From NCBI RefSeq assembly GCF_001999985.1, contig NZ_CP019645.1, forward strand, positions 1,488,001-1,552,000: DNA of 64,000 nucleotides, in the 5' to 3' direction. This document shows, piece by piece, positions 1 through 9,768 of the stretch. Position numbers and translations under genes: made by a program. The DNA is from Helicobacter bilis (lineage in GTDB: Bacteria > Campylobacterota > Campylobacteria > Campylobacterales > Helicobacteraceae). How positions within the stretch are numbered: position 1 is the stretch's first letter; every line of letters begins with the position of its first letter. Below the pieces are notes generated by a model. It was given only the letters and a program-made list of their open reading frames with translations, was not told the DNA's origin and did no database searches.

Positions 1-183
1 AGTTAATGGATTTTAATCTATTTTAATGACATTGTTGATATATTTGGTATCTTTGTTCGTTGTATGAATTGCAATTCCGCATAACACAAGCACTAAAGTC
101 AAATTCTTGAAACTAATTTTAAGCACAAAAAAAGATTTAAAACAAAAATATTGAAACTCGATAAAATTAACACAAACTAGATT

Positions 184-450
184 TTAATGCAAGAAATGCC
201 TAAACCAAGCAAATAAAATAAAGCGTAGATTCCTAAACGCAATGCGTTGGCTTTGCGGTTTTGTTACTTTTGCAAGTGTTTTTGCAAGACTAAAGCTATC
301 TTCACAATTCTTATCATAGCTAATATCATCAATCTGCATTTCTAAGCAATAAGTCGCAATCACTGCTTTTTGCGTATCAGAAAAGTCATTATTGCTCCAT
401 GCAAGATGGTGTGCTATCTCTAAAAAACGCCACTTTTTCATCTTTTTCAA
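184..450 (-). CDS. small hypothetical protein, possibly truncated
   Basis: An 88-codon frame whose first 50 residues (beginning MKKMKKWRFLEIAHHLAWSN) look like real soluble helical protein. The last 20 residues (rich in F, W and H) look like out-of-frame read-through. The start could also be the second Met. The N-terminus is vaguely like TerB-type stress proteins, but I cannot establish that. It may be the surviving 5' part of a longer gene broken near position 240. It stands alone, divergent from the acyl-CoA synthetase downstream. No function is assigned. Confidence 0.35.
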   Translation of the reverse strand: MKKMKKWRFLEIAHHLAWSNNDFSDTQKAVIATYCLEMQIDDISYDKNCEDSFSLAKTLAKVTKPQSQRIAFRNLRFILFAWFRHFLH

Positions 451-684
451 GTAGATTCAACAACATGCAAAAATTCCTAAATGATGCGATAGGTTTGCAT
501 TCTATAAAAAACAAGTCAAGGAAAATAAGAATTCCGGACAACTTAACAACATTTAAAATTTCCATATAACAAATTGAGTAAAAAAGAAAAACAAAATCAT
601 AAATTACATAAGAATATCATATAACACTGCTGCTTTATGTTTATTCTGCATTACAATTAGCTTTATTCTACAAAAGGAGCAGAT

Positions 685-2637
685 ATGCAAAATCATACAT
701 TAAGCGAAAGTGAGCTTTATAGCTTTTTAGGTAAATATGGGATAAAAACACCAGCATGTAAAAGCGTGGGCTTGAGTGAAAAAATCACATTTGATGCTTT
801 CCCAGCTGTTATAAAGATACAATCGCCAAAGGTAGTGCATAAAAGCGATGTAGGTGGTGTGATACTCAACCTTACAAGTAATGATGAGCTAGAGAAAGCA
901 AGGGAACAAATCATTGCAAATCTTAAAAAGCACAATATTGAGCTTGATAGTAATGATGGCTTTATCATCACGCAAATGGTATTTGGCGAGGAGCTTTATA
1001 TTGGAAGTGTGGAAGATTCTACCTTTGGGAATGTTATCTTGTTTGGCAAGGGTGGGATTTATCTTGAGCTTTATAAAGATGTGTGCTATATAGAATCTAA
1101 TGCGAGAGAAGATGAGATTAAAAGGGCTTTAGCTACGACAAAAATAGCAAAGCTTTTTGATGGTTTTAGAGGCTTTGACTATAAGATTGAATGGGTGATT
1201 AATCTTGTTAAGAGTGTGCAAAAAATGTTGCAAGAAAATGAGATAAAAGAGCTTGATATAAATCCCTTAAAGCTTACAAAAGATGGCTTAGTTGCAGTCG
1301 ATGCTAGAATCTTAAAAGGCAAACTAGAATATAGCGAAATACAAAGAGAGAAAAAGCGACCAGACTTCTTAAAGAATGAGCGAGTAGTGATTGTTGGGGC
1401 AAGCACGGAAAAGGGCAAAACGGGCTACACGATAGCTAAGAACGCACAAAGCTTTAAAGGCGAATTACTTTATGTCAATGCAAAAGGCGGGGAGCTTTTT
1501 GGTAAGAAATTATATAAAAGTGTGAGTGAGATTGAGGGCGATATTGATACTGCTGTGATTGTGATTGGTGCGAAATTTGTTATCCCTACAATCCATGAGT
1601 TAGTCAAAAAAGGGCTAAAAAATCTCATTATTATTACCGCAGGATTCAAAGAAAGCGGACATGATGCAGAAGAAGAAGAGATTGGTAGACTAGCAGCAAC
1701 GCATAACTTCAATGTCATTGGTCCAAATTGTCTTGGATTCTATGCGAATGAAGAGAAGCTAAATATCACCTTTGGAACAGGCATGGTGCATGATGGAAGT
1801 CATGCGTTTGTATCACAAAGTGGTGCGGTTTTAGCAAGTCTTATGGATAGGGCAGCAGAGCTTGGACTTGGATTCTCACATTTAATTAGTGTTGGGAATG
1901 CGGTGGATTTAAGAAGTGCTGAAATCATTCCTATGCTAAATAATGCGAAAAGTTGTGAAAGCATTGCATTGTATTTAGAGGGCGTAGCACGCGGTAAATC
2001 CTTGTGTGAGAGCATTAGAAATTGCAATAAGCCGATATATCTTTTCAAAGCCGCAAAGTCTGAAGCCGCAAAAAAAGCCGCATTTTCACACACAGGCAAT
2101 CTTAGTGGCAATTACGCTATGTTTAATGGAATCATGCAAAGCTTGGGTGTAAAAGTTGTGAATACTCTAGATTCACTACTTTTTGCACCATTGTTTAAAG
2201 ATGTGAAAAATATCGCAGTCATCACAAATGCTGGAGGTCCGGGAACCGTTTTAACAGATGCAATAGCTGCGAGAAAAAAGGAATTATATGAGCTTAGTGA
2301 AGCACAAAAAAGTGAGCTAGATTCTGTCCTGCCACCAATGTGGTCGCATAATAATCCAATCGATGTAATAGGCGATGCCCTGCCAGATAGATATGAGAGT
2401 GCCTTAAAGATTGTAGATACTTTTCCAAATCTTGATTTAATCTATATGCTTATTACACCGCAAGATATGACTGATGCGTTAGGCACGGTTAAGATTCTAA
2501 AACAATATACATTTAAGCATAAAGTTGTGCCAATTTTACTTGGTGGAGAGAATGTAAAAGAAGCGAGGGAGTATTGCTTGAAAGAGGGAATCTTATACTT
2601 TACAAGTATCGCTCAAGCATGTGAATTTTTAGGATAG
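685..2637 (+). CDS. acyl-CoA synthetase, NDP-forming (acetate-CoA ligase family)
   Basis: A 650-residue cytoplasmic enzyme of the ADP-forming acetyl-CoA synthetase/succinyl-CoA ligase superfamily, which interconverts acyl-CoA + ADP + Pi with acid + ATP + CoA. Domain order is unusual-end-first. An ATP-grasp domain covers about residues 5-215 (KIQSPKVVHKSDVGGV, then a DINPL loop near 195). A CoA-binding Rossmann domain follows at about 230-355 (VVIVGASTEKGKTGY). The ligase part has VSQSGAV and the family's SHTG motif near 465. There is no C-terminal GNAT domain, so it is not a full Pat-type acetyltransferase fusion. The ATG at 685 has an AAAGGAG ribosome site just upstream. The substrate (acetate or another short acid) cannot be told from sequence. 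Confidence 0.85.
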   Translation: MQNHTLSESELYSFLGKYGIKTPACKSVGLSEKITFDAFPAVIKIQSPKVVHKSDVGGVILNLTSNDELEKAREQIIANLKKHNIELDSNDGFIITQMVFGEELYIGSVEDSTFGNVILFGKGGIYLELYKDVCYIESNAREDEIKRALATTKIAKLFDGFRGFDYKIEWVINLVKSVQKMLQENEIKELDINPLKLTKDGLVAVDARILKGKLEYSEIQREKKRPDFLKNERVVIVGASTEKGKTGYTIAKNAQSFKGELLYVNAKGGELFGKKLYKSVSEIEGDIDTAVIVIGAKFVIPTIHELVKKGLKNLIIITAGFKESGHDAEEEEIGRLAATHNFNVIGPNCLGFYANEEKLNITFGTGMVHDGSHAFVSQSGAVLASLMDRAAELGLGFSHLISVGNAVDLRSAEIIPMLNNAKSCESIALYLEGVARGKSLCESIRNCNKPIYLFKAAKSEAAKKAAFSHTGNLSGNYAMFNGIMQSLGVKVVNTLDSLLFAPLFKDVKNIAVITNAGGPGTVLTDAIAARKKELYELSEAQKSELDSVLPPMWSHNNPIDVIGDALPDRYESALKIVDTFPNLDLIYMLITPQDMTDALGTVKILKQYTFKHKVVPILLGGENVKEAREYCLKEGILYFTSIAQACEFLG

Positions 2638-2874
2638 ATTCTGTGCCGTATCATCTATTTTAACTTTAGGCGATATAGCTTTGTTGTCATTCTTTATAGA
2701 ATCTTGTATGATTTTGCAAAAACACCAAATACAAGATTCTGAAATAGAATACATTGCAAAAAAGCCGCTATAAGTCTTACATTACATTACTACAAAAATA
2801 ATCGCTAAATCTTAAAGTTTAATGATAATAATTAGAGTTTGCAAATTAAATATTTGTGTCTAAAAAGGATCATT

Positions 2875-3729
2875 ATGCTATTTTTTGTGCCTACGCCAAT
2901 AGGGAATCTACTTGATATATCATTACATACGCTTATGGTTTTTAATAAATGCAAAGTCATCTTATGTGAAGACACACGCGTAACAAAGAAATTACTCACT
3001 CTATTATTACGCAATGATTTTATACAGCAAAATTATCCAAATATAAATCCACAAGAAAAGCACTTCATAAGCTTTCATAGTCATAATCAAGATGAGTTTT
3101 TAAGGAATGCTAATAAAGATTTTTTCACACAAGATATTGCCTTTTGCACAGATGCAGGTATGCCAAATATTAGTGATCCGGGGGCATTACTACTTCGGTA
3201 TGTGCGAGAGAATAATATAGAATATGAAGTGGTGCTTGGCGGGGGTGCATTTAGTCATGCGTTTGTGTGTAGTGGATTAGAGGGGGCATTCTACTTTGCC
3301 GGCTTTTTAGCCCATAAGCAACAAGAGCGACAAAAGCATTTAAAATCCTTACTTGAATATCACAATACAATGCATATAATCCTTTATGAAAGCCCCAAAA
3401 GACTTAGAGAATCTTTAAGTGATATAGCCTTATTTATGCCAGATTCTACACTTTTTGTATATAAAGAACTCACAAAGTTATATGAGAGAGAAATCATAGG
3501 CAGCCCACAAGAAATACTTGCTAAATTGCCAAATAATATTAAGGGGGAATACTGCATAATTATCCAAAAAGATTCTAAAAACTCTTTAAAAGATTCCAAA
3601 GAAAAGATTCTAAGGTTAAGTAAAGATGATATTTTAGCCCTTGATATACCACCAAAACAAAAAGCAAAGCTACTCGCACAAGTGAGTGAAAAAAGCATAA
3701 AAGAATGGTATGCAATCTTAACACAATAG
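2875..3729 (+). CDS. rsmI: 16S rRNA (cytidine-1402-2'-O)-methyltransferase RsmI
   Basis: An SAM-dependent methyltransferase that 2'-O-methylates C1402 in the decoding centre of 16S rRNA. The tetrapyrrole-methylase fold is recognisable from VPTPIGNL at the N-terminus, CEDTR near residue 35, and CTDAGMPNISDPG near 95. I place the start at ATG 2875 rather than the upstream TTG at 2839, because AAGGA at 2865-2869 is spaced correctly and VPTPIGNL then lies at the N-terminus as in the family. The C-terminal third holds several DSK-rich stretches caused by repeated GATTCT words. This is a single gene with no obvious operon partner. Confidence 0.92.
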   Translation: MLFFVPTPIGNLLDISLHTLMVFNKCKVILCEDTRVTKKLLTLLLRNDFIQQNYPNINPQEKHFISFHSHNQDEFLRNANKDFFTQDIAFCTDAGMPNISDPGALLLRYVRENNIEYEVVLGGGAFSHAFVCSGLEGAFYFAGFLAHKQQERQKHLKSLLEYHNTMHIILYESPKRLRESLSDIALFMPDSTLFVYKELTKLYEREIIGSPQEILAKLPNNIKGEYCIIIQKDSKNSLKDSKEKILRLSKDDILALDIPPKQKAKLLAQVSEKSIKEWYAILTQ

Positions 3730-3836
3730 CAAACACAAGAGAAAAAGCAATGAAGTTTTGGCTTTTTATGATAAATTAAGTTGAATTTTTATACAATTTA
3801 AGATAGTATTCTACAATCTTGTAAAAAAGGAAAAGT

Positions 3837-4991
3837 ATGTTGAAGTTTAAAGGTTTTAAAAGCGGTTTAAAAGGTAAAAATACTGATAGTCGCACTCTTG
3901 TAAATGGCGGTATGAAAGCTATGGTGTGTGCTTTTACACTGGGTGGGTTATTAGCTTCGTCTGCGTATGCTGGTGGTAAAGCTGATGATTATATGAGAGT
4001 GTCTATCTCAAGCATGTTCGATCATGCCAATAAGTTTGAGTGTGAAGGTGGCGATAGGACTGCGATATGTAAGACTGACCGCTATGAGATTGGTAATACA
4101 AATGGCTTTGTATTGCGTGATTATAGATACACGCTTGATTATAAAGATTCACGCGTGATTGAGAGAGTAAGCGGAAAGATTGAAGTGCCTAATAACCATG
4201 ACTTAAAGCCATTTGCGCCAAAGTCTTTTCAATGCTCTGATTTCACTCAAATCCACAATGATAAAAAGCAAGTGAATGAACAGCTTGTTTGCACGATAGA
4301 TAGCGACTCATATAAACTCAATATTCGCTTGAGAGCAAAAGCTGATTCATCTCTATTTGCTAATGTAGATTCTATGTCTTTATTGCAAAAAAGCACAGCG
4401 TTTTGGGATAAAATGTTAAGAGAAGCAGCAAACACAAAAGATAAAAAGCAACTAGCTGAAAGAATGGATAGTTTTAAAGATATATTAAGCAGTATTGATG
4501 TGAATCTTTATGGCGTGGATATTGCTATCACAAAGCCGCAGTTACCACAAAGAATCTATGAGCATATTTTTGCTGATATGATTGATGATTCTAGTGAAGC
4601 TTCAGATTATGCAAATAAAAGATATAATCAACTCGCACATACACTTTATAATTCTGGTGTAGGTTATATATATGGCAATGCGATGGGCTATGTGTGGGGC
4701 AATGACGCGATTGATGAACGCACAAAAGAAAGTCTCAACAAACTTTTTGTAACGCTAAGAGATTCTGCTATGCTTGATTCTAATATCAAAACCGTGTATA
4801 TCACGCTGACAAATCGCACAAATAAAGGCTTTAATCTAGGTCGTGCTTATGATAAAATTACACAAGATACAAATAGATTTTATAAATTAGATAAAGAACA
4901 AGCAGGGCAAACTCTCAATCTATTTAATGGCGATGTGTTTAATAGATATAGAATCGAAGTTGGAGCTGCTCGCTTTAAGCAACATAACTAA
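3837..4991 (+). CDS. exported protein of unknown function
   Basis: A 384-residue protein with an atypically long basic N-terminus (about 25 residues with K/R), then a hydrophobic segment and a likely signal-peptidase site after ASSAYA near residue 45. It is therefore probably periplasmic. The mature part has four Cys residues in the first 110 (two pairs: CEGG/CKTD and CSDF/CTID), suggesting disulfides. The rest is mixed alpha/beta with no family I recognise. ATG 3837 follows a good AAAAAAGGAAAA ribosome site. It is probably a Helicobacter-specific protein. Confidence 0.7.
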   Translation: MLKFKGFKSGLKGKNTDSRTLVNGGMKAMVCAFTLGGLLASSAYAGGKADDYMRVSISSMFDHANKFECEGGDRTAICKTDRYEIGNTNGFVLRDYRYTLDYKDSRVIERVSGKIEVPNNHDLKPFAPKSFQCSDFTQIHNDKKQVNEQLVCTIDSDSYKLNIRLRAKADSSLFANVDSMSLLQKSTAFWDKMLREAANTKDKKQLAERMDSFKDILSSIDVNLYGVDIAITKPQLPQRIYEHIFADMIDDSSEASDYANKRYNQLAHTLYNSGVGYIYGNAMGYVWGNDAIDERTKESLNKLFVTLRDSAMLDSNIKTVYITLTNRTNKGFNLGRAYDKITQDTNRFYKLDKEQAGQTLNLFNGDVFNRYRIEVGAARFKQHN

Positions 4992-5034
4992 AAGTAGTTA
5001 CTCATTACAAAGTAACCTATCTTTTGTAAATAGG

Positions 5035-5054
5035 GCATGGATTAAACGCCATGC
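5035..5054 (+). terminator. possible stem-loop after the exported protein gene
   Basis: GCATGG (5035-5040) pairs with CCATGC (5049-5054) around an 8-base loop, about 45 bases after the stop of the upstream gene. It is followed by only a short TTTA, so it is a weak terminator candidate. Confidence 0.3.
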
Positions 5055-5140
5055 TTTAGTGATCTTTATTAAACTTTTATAGATATTTAAAACTAAGCAT
5101 AATCTCCACACGACAATATAGACATAATTAAGGGAATCTT

Positions 5141-6130
5141 ATGACACTAAGTGAAGCAATTAATAAGGCTTTTGGTAGCAATGCGGTATTGAAAAATGAA
5201 ATTACAAATGATTTTATACTAGAAGGGTTAGCCCCATTAGAATCTGCCACTAAAAATCAAGTAAGTTATATACAACAAGACCAATACATTCAGGGCTTAC
5301 AAGATTCTAAGGCTGGAGCGGTGCTAATTAGAGAATCTATAAAAGACAAAGTGCCAAACCATATACAGCCTCTTATCGTTGATAACCCACATTTAGCATT
5401 TGCCCTGCTTTCACAGCTTTTTGCAAAAGGCGATTTTATAGCAAGACCGCATGCAGATTCTAAAATCGACACAAGTGCATCTATCGCAGCAAATGTCGTG
5501 CTAGGTAAAAATGTAACTATCGGGGCAAATACCATGATTATGCCCGGCGTTGTGATCGCTGATAATGTGAGTATTGGGGCAAATTGCAAGATTTATCCAA
5601 ATGTTGTGATTTATCGTGAAAGTGTGATAGGCGATAGAGTGCTTATCCATGCTAATAGTGTCATTGGTAGCGATGGCTTTGGATACGCGCAAAATGCACT
5701 TGGCGAACACATAAAAATCGAGCATAATGGACGCACAATTATTGAAGATGATGTAGAAATCGGTGCAAGCAATGTTATAGATAGAGCAGTTTTTGGTGAA
5801 ACTCGCGTTAAAAAAGGTAGTAAAGTTGGACATAGTTGTGTTATCGCACATAACTCTATTGTAGGAGAGCATTCTCTGCTTGTAGCACAAGTAGGCTTGG
5901 CGGGATCTACTACAACAGGACGAAATGTTGTGTTAGGCGGGCAAGTTGGCACAGGCGGACATGTGCATATCGGGGACTTCGTGCAAGTTGCAGGCAGAGG
6001 AGCGGTATCCAAAAACTTACCACCCAAAAGCAAGTGGGGCGGTCATCCTATTATGCAGCTTGATGAATGGATGAAGTTTTATGTAAGTCTTAGACGCATG
6101 CTAAAAGAGAATAATAAGACTGAAAAGTAA
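5141..6130 (+). CDS. lpxD: UDP-3-O-acylglucosamine N-acyltransferase LpxD
   Basis: The third enzyme of lipid A synthesis: it transfers a hydroxyacyl chain from acyl-ACP to UDP-3-O-acyl-glucosamine. It has 329 residues. The uridine-binding N-terminal domain (about 1-105) is followed by a long run of left-handed-helix hexapeptides (about 108-290), seen as repeated IGA/VVI/IGD-type hexads. The catalytic-region His is in the VGHSCVIAHNS segment. The helical C-terminus ends near KFYVSLRRM. ATG 5141 follows AAGGGAATCTT. Length is normal. Confidence 0.94.
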   Translation: MTLSEAINKAFGSNAVLKNEITNDFILEGLAPLESATKNQVSYIQQDQYIQGLQDSKAGAVLIRESIKDKVPNHIQPLIVDNPHLAFALLSQLFAKGDFIARPHADSKIDTSASIAANVVLGKNVTIGANTMIMPGVVIADNVSIGANCKIYPNVVIYRESVIGDRVLIHANSVIGSDGFGYAQNALGEHIKIEHNGRTIIEDDVEIGASNVIDRAVFGETRVKKGSKVGHSCVIAHNSIVGEHSLLVAQVGLAGSTTTGRNVVLGGQVGTGGHVHIGDFVQVAGRGAVSKNLPPKSKWGGHPIMQLDEWMKFYVSLRRMLKENNKTEK

Positions 6131-6219
6131 CATTAATTTTGCGTTTTACTTTAATATAACGAAACGCTTTTTTGAGTTTCTACGATACAGTAACCGTAAC
6201 CGTTTTATTTGGAGTTATC

Positions 6220-7855
6220 ATGGGTTTAAGAGAATCTAAACGAATAAAGTTTATAAAAGAAAAAGGTGTAATTGCATTTTTATGGAATGCAATAGACAAT
6301 ACTTCCATTGCTACTTCTATTGCCAACTTGGTGTTGCAACGCCCAAGACTTGTTTTAAGCAGCTCTCAATGCAAAACTTTCAAATTGGCATACAAGCATT
6401 TTGAAGAAAATTATAGAAATATAATTGTTATTAGTCCATTATTTTTTATGAAAAATCTCAAAAAACATATTGAATGGTTAGAATCTGATACATTTAGAAG
6501 TCAATATGGTAGCATTGAGAATTTAGAAAATCTTAGAAAAAATACAATAGGTGCGACTATGATGTCTCCACAGAAAGATTCTAGAACAGACGAATTTACC
6601 CCCCCCCCCCCCCCATTGCGTTCAAGCTAAGCGTGATAATAAATCCAGCAGTTTAGAAATTAATCCGGCGTATAAAGACAATTATCAATTTTATCCACCT
6701 TTATTGCAACCAGAAAGCATAGATTGCTCTACAATAGATCCTAGAATTGCATTAGAGTTGCGTTTACCTCCTAAAGTGTCATACGCATTTGTTTTTATTC
6801 GTTATGGTTTATCAGGTGGAGCCGCATTAACTGATTTTTTGTCGCATGTTGGTGTTGTTGAAAACACGCACAACGATATTTTTAGGAAAATAAAAGGTGT
6901 TTATTCTTATTTGTGTATAAATCATTTATGGCGAAGAGAAGAAAAAAACTTACAAAAAGTGCTTTATGTTCTAAACAATAGCGACCAAATTTTAATAAAT
7001 GTTAGGGACCCCATATCACGGATCAAGCATGCAATCAATCATGGTTGGTTTAAAACTGGAGATGATGATAGTGCGGTGGAATTTAGTATAAAAGATGATC
7101 CATATCAAGTTGTAGATAATATTAGATTTTACACAGAAGCGGGAAAAATGGTTGCCAACCACCCTTTCATCTATAATAGTTTTTTGGAATATGTTATGGA
7201 ACTATGCTCTTTCGCATATTATTCAAATATTGCAGTATTACCAAAAAATGCAAATATAACCTACCTTGACATGCAAGAAATTATGCCAGAAAAGGCATTT
7301 GACACTATGACACAACTTGCCAAACAATTTGGTTTTTCATTACCCATGGAATCGGATAGGGAGCTTTATAGTGAAATAAAAATGGGGGTTTTTAGATATA
7401 TCCTTCCACTTGTTTGCAATATTATCTCGCAAACAGAAGTAAAAATGACACTACACATTACAATGCGTTATTATTGTAGAGATACATCCTTACTTATCGT
7501 TGATAACACCATATTTGACACACCCCACCCATTACTAGACCAAGTCGCTTTTAGTATGAGTGAAGATGATTTAAAAGCCTTGCAAGATGACAAAGAAACA
7601 TTGGATAAAGTTAAAGCCTATATGCTTAGATTCCTAGATGAACTTAAAAAGCGAACTGACTATATACAACGAAATAAAAAACATGAAAATGATGTGTTGG
7701 AAATCTTTAGAGGTGATAGGGATTTACGAAAGAATTTTAAGGCTATGCTAGATAGAGAACTTATCCATATAAAAGCACATAGACCAGATATTGTCGCCTC
7801 ATGGAAATACTACCAAGAGTTTGAAAGGATGTGTATAGAGGAGGGGGATATGTGA
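6220..7855 (+). CDS. DUF2972-like surface/glycan-associated protein, phase-variable, currently out of frame
   Basis: The first part (6220-6630, starting MGLRESKRIKFIKEKG) runs into a tract of 16 C at 6599-6614 and stops 15 bases later. The second part is open without a stop from the tract itself to 7855 in another frame, including YPPLLQPESI and the block RLPPKVSYAFVFIRYG. Its layout resembles DUF2972 proteins of Campylobacter and Helicobacter, which are often contingency genes. Recalculating the frame, 15 or 18 C would join the halves and 16 C is OFF. I start at ATG 6220, where GGAG is spaced 5 bases upstream, not at the earlier start at 6172. The middle (ILINVRDPISRIKHAINHGW) recalls sulfotransferase-like proteins, but the biochemical role is unproven. 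Confidence 0.7.
6599..6614 (+). repeat. poly-C tract (C16), slipped-strand switch
   Basis: Sixteen consecutive C inside the DUF2972-like gene. Losing one C (or gaining two) restores one open frame across 6220-7855. Confidence 0.92.
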
Positions 7856-7893
7856 GGGTGATTGATGTGGGACGACAAGATTTCATTGTCTTT

Positions 7894-8747
7894 GCTATAA
7901 AAACTTTATATTTCATAATCTCTATAAAGAGTTTATGAGTGCTACAAAAGCATTAAATAAGCCTTTAGCACAATTAGACTTTAAACCTTTAAGTAATGAG
8001 ATAAAAGCACTGCCATATAAAGCTAATGCTAACCTAAAAGCACATTTAAGAGATATTAATGCTAAGACTAATGACTTTTTAGATTCTATGCAAGAGCTTA
8101 AAAATACTACACAAGAGATAAAGCTACTAGCATACAATAAACCTAGTGAAAATAAAGCAAATGAAGTAGATAGGTTTAGTAATGTGCTAGATTCTAAACT
8201 TATGAAATCAAATATTATTAATCGACTTGAAAATATTCAAGCAGAACCAACACCAAAGCAACTCACTCAATCACAGATAGAAAATGTATTGCGGAGATTT
8301 GACAATATGGATAATCTCATGCAACATTTAAATACACGACATGATAGTAAGGCTAGACTTGGATTATTTCATTTATTAGATTCTACAATGCAAAATCCAC
8401 ATATCCAATACACAAAGGATTCCAAAGATAAATATCTCAAAAAGTTTATAGATTTACACAGCAATAAAGACCCATTTTTCTACTTACTTGTAACAAAAGA
8501 AAATGATAAAAAATTTATAACACATTTAAAAACAAGAGATATGGATTACTTAGCAAATGAAATAGAGAGTGCGGATAATATTGTAAAAGGCACTGACATT
8601 ATAGGAGTTCTTAGACAGCAGGCGGGCGCAATTCAAAGAATTATGGAAACTCCAGCCCCCAAACAACAGAATCCTACCACAAAACAGGAAATAAGTAAAG
8701 ATGTGGAAACTAAAGCCACTACATCAAGATCGGAAAAACGCAAATAG
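7894..8747 (+). pseudogene. partial, rearranged copy of the giant polyvalent gene's N-terminal module
   Basis: From 7894 the DNA closely matches the reverse strand of about 46,740-47,035. One base is missing near 7901, so the copy is frameshifted and the usable frame begins only at ATG 7935 (MSATKALNKPLAQLDF). The match fades around 8200. A new segment follows, with a C-terminal stretch (FYLLVTKENDKKFITHLKTR near residues 178-197) that resembles BECR-fold phage nuclease modules. A second short block around 8664-8700 (QNPTTKQEISKD) again matches the giant gene near 45,700-45,750. So 270 codons are open, but the gene looks like a recombined relict of a related element rather than an intact unit. 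No clear promoter or ribosome site precedes ATG 7935. Confidence 0.6.
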
Positions 8748-8803
8748 TAGGTACAAAACAGCAAGAGTTTATTCATAACGCTTACTAAAAGAGTTTAATT
8801 ATT

Positions 8804-9397
8804 ATGTGCTTAATGGGGGGGGGGGGTGCAATTAAACAAGATTAAAGAAGCAAGAGAATTCGACAAGGATATATTTTCTCAAGGGAGGCATAATCACCAT
8901 AAAGTTTTAGAAGCAATCAAGGCAAAAACAAAGGAGAATCAAACAATACAAGTGCTTAAAACTTTGCATGAAGATGGGAATATAAAGCATTATGAGTACT
9001 GGAGCATGTTAACGAATTTAAAGACATAGGCCTACAAATATATCAACAAGCCATTATAAAAAATGTAGGAGAAAATCAAGCTAAAATCTTTGACATTGTT
9101 GCTAGGCTCAATTCAAGGTTTTTTAATGCATTTGAAAAAGAACTTTTATATGATGTTTTTCGCACATCATGGAAAGGTAATGCAAAAGCATGAGACAATA
9201 GAATCTACATCACAAACCACAAAAAAATAGAAACGCCATTCAACAAAGACAATAGCCCTTATGACGCACAAACAACACAAAGAAAAAAAGAGTTAGTAGA
9301 TAATATTTTTCAATATGTGATAGAACATGATGCGTTAGAAGATAGCCAACATTATATATCAATTCAATGGCTGACAATAGAGAAAAGGAACAAATAA
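8804..9397 (+). pseudogene. broken ORF at a poly-G tract, unknown family
   Basis: Coding-like sequence is split over frames. ATG 8804/8813 leads straight into a run of 12 G (8815-8826) and stops at 8843. A second frame gives NKIKEAREFDKDIFSQGRH up to 9029. A third, open from about 8996, carries EFKDIGLQIYQQAIIKNVGE, has an in-frame TGA at 9191-9193, and continues to TAA at 9395. Reading the pieces together gives one plausible helical protein with at least a tract frameshift, one more frameshift near 8998 and one nonsense codon. The family is not recognised. It lies directly after the relict polyvalent copy. Confidence 0.5.
8815..8826 (+). repeat. poly-G tract (G12)
   Basis: Twelve G directly after an ATG, at the front of the broken ORF. 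It is probably a former contingency switch. Confidence 0.85.
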
Positions 9398-9768
9398 AAA
9401 AATTAAAGCCTTACCCCCCCCCCCCTACCTTAACAGAACAAAAGTTTGTTGCATGCCATTTTGTCTTCATTAGGAGTTATTTTAAGAAAAATCTTAAGCT
9501 TGTTTCTAGTATTTATAATGGGAAATGGAAATTGATTAATCTTTATGATTTACACGAAATGGCAAATTCTTTTAATGGATTATTAGAGAAATTTAAAAAT
9601 TCTTTAGAGAATAAATCATATGGTGCATTGGGTAGCCTAGCACCTTTAAAAGATAGCAAGATGTTAGATGAACTGAAAGGAGTATTAACAGGGCCAAATG
9701 AATATTTGCAAAAGGAGTATAAAAAAGCAAGTAAAAATATATTACATACCATGAAGAAAGAAAGATAA
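9367..9768 (+). CDS. hypothetical fragment with a poly-C tract
   Basis: 133 codons beginning MADNREKEQIKKLKPY, running through a C12 tract (9414-9425, read as PPPP) and continuing to a Lys-rich end. The segment after the tract (ICSFNGLLEKFKNSL-type helix) looks coding, but the start overlaps the end of the preceding broken ORF and no ribosome site is evident. It is probably one of several pieces of decayed cargo between 7.9 and 10.3 kb. No function is assigned. Confidence 0.35.
   Translation: MADNREKEQIKKLKPYPPPPTLTEQKFVACHFVFIRSYFKKNLKLVSSIYNGKWKLINLYDLHEMANSFNGLLEKFKNSLENKSYGALGSLAPLKDSKMLDELKGVLTGPNEYLQKEYKKASKNILHTMKKER
9414..9425 (+). repeat. poly-C tract (C12)
   Basis: Twelve C near the 5' end of the 133-codon frame. 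A length change would swap it between frames. Confidence 0.85.

Noticed and set aside
2839..2874. Upstream TTG start for rsmI
   Set aside because: It lacks a ribosome site and places 12 extra residues before the conserved VPTPIGNL; ATG 2875 has AAGGA in the right place.
5501..6033. Long minus-strand frames opposite lpxD
   Set aside because: They are shadows of the hexapeptide-repeat codons, with biased composition and no ribosome site.
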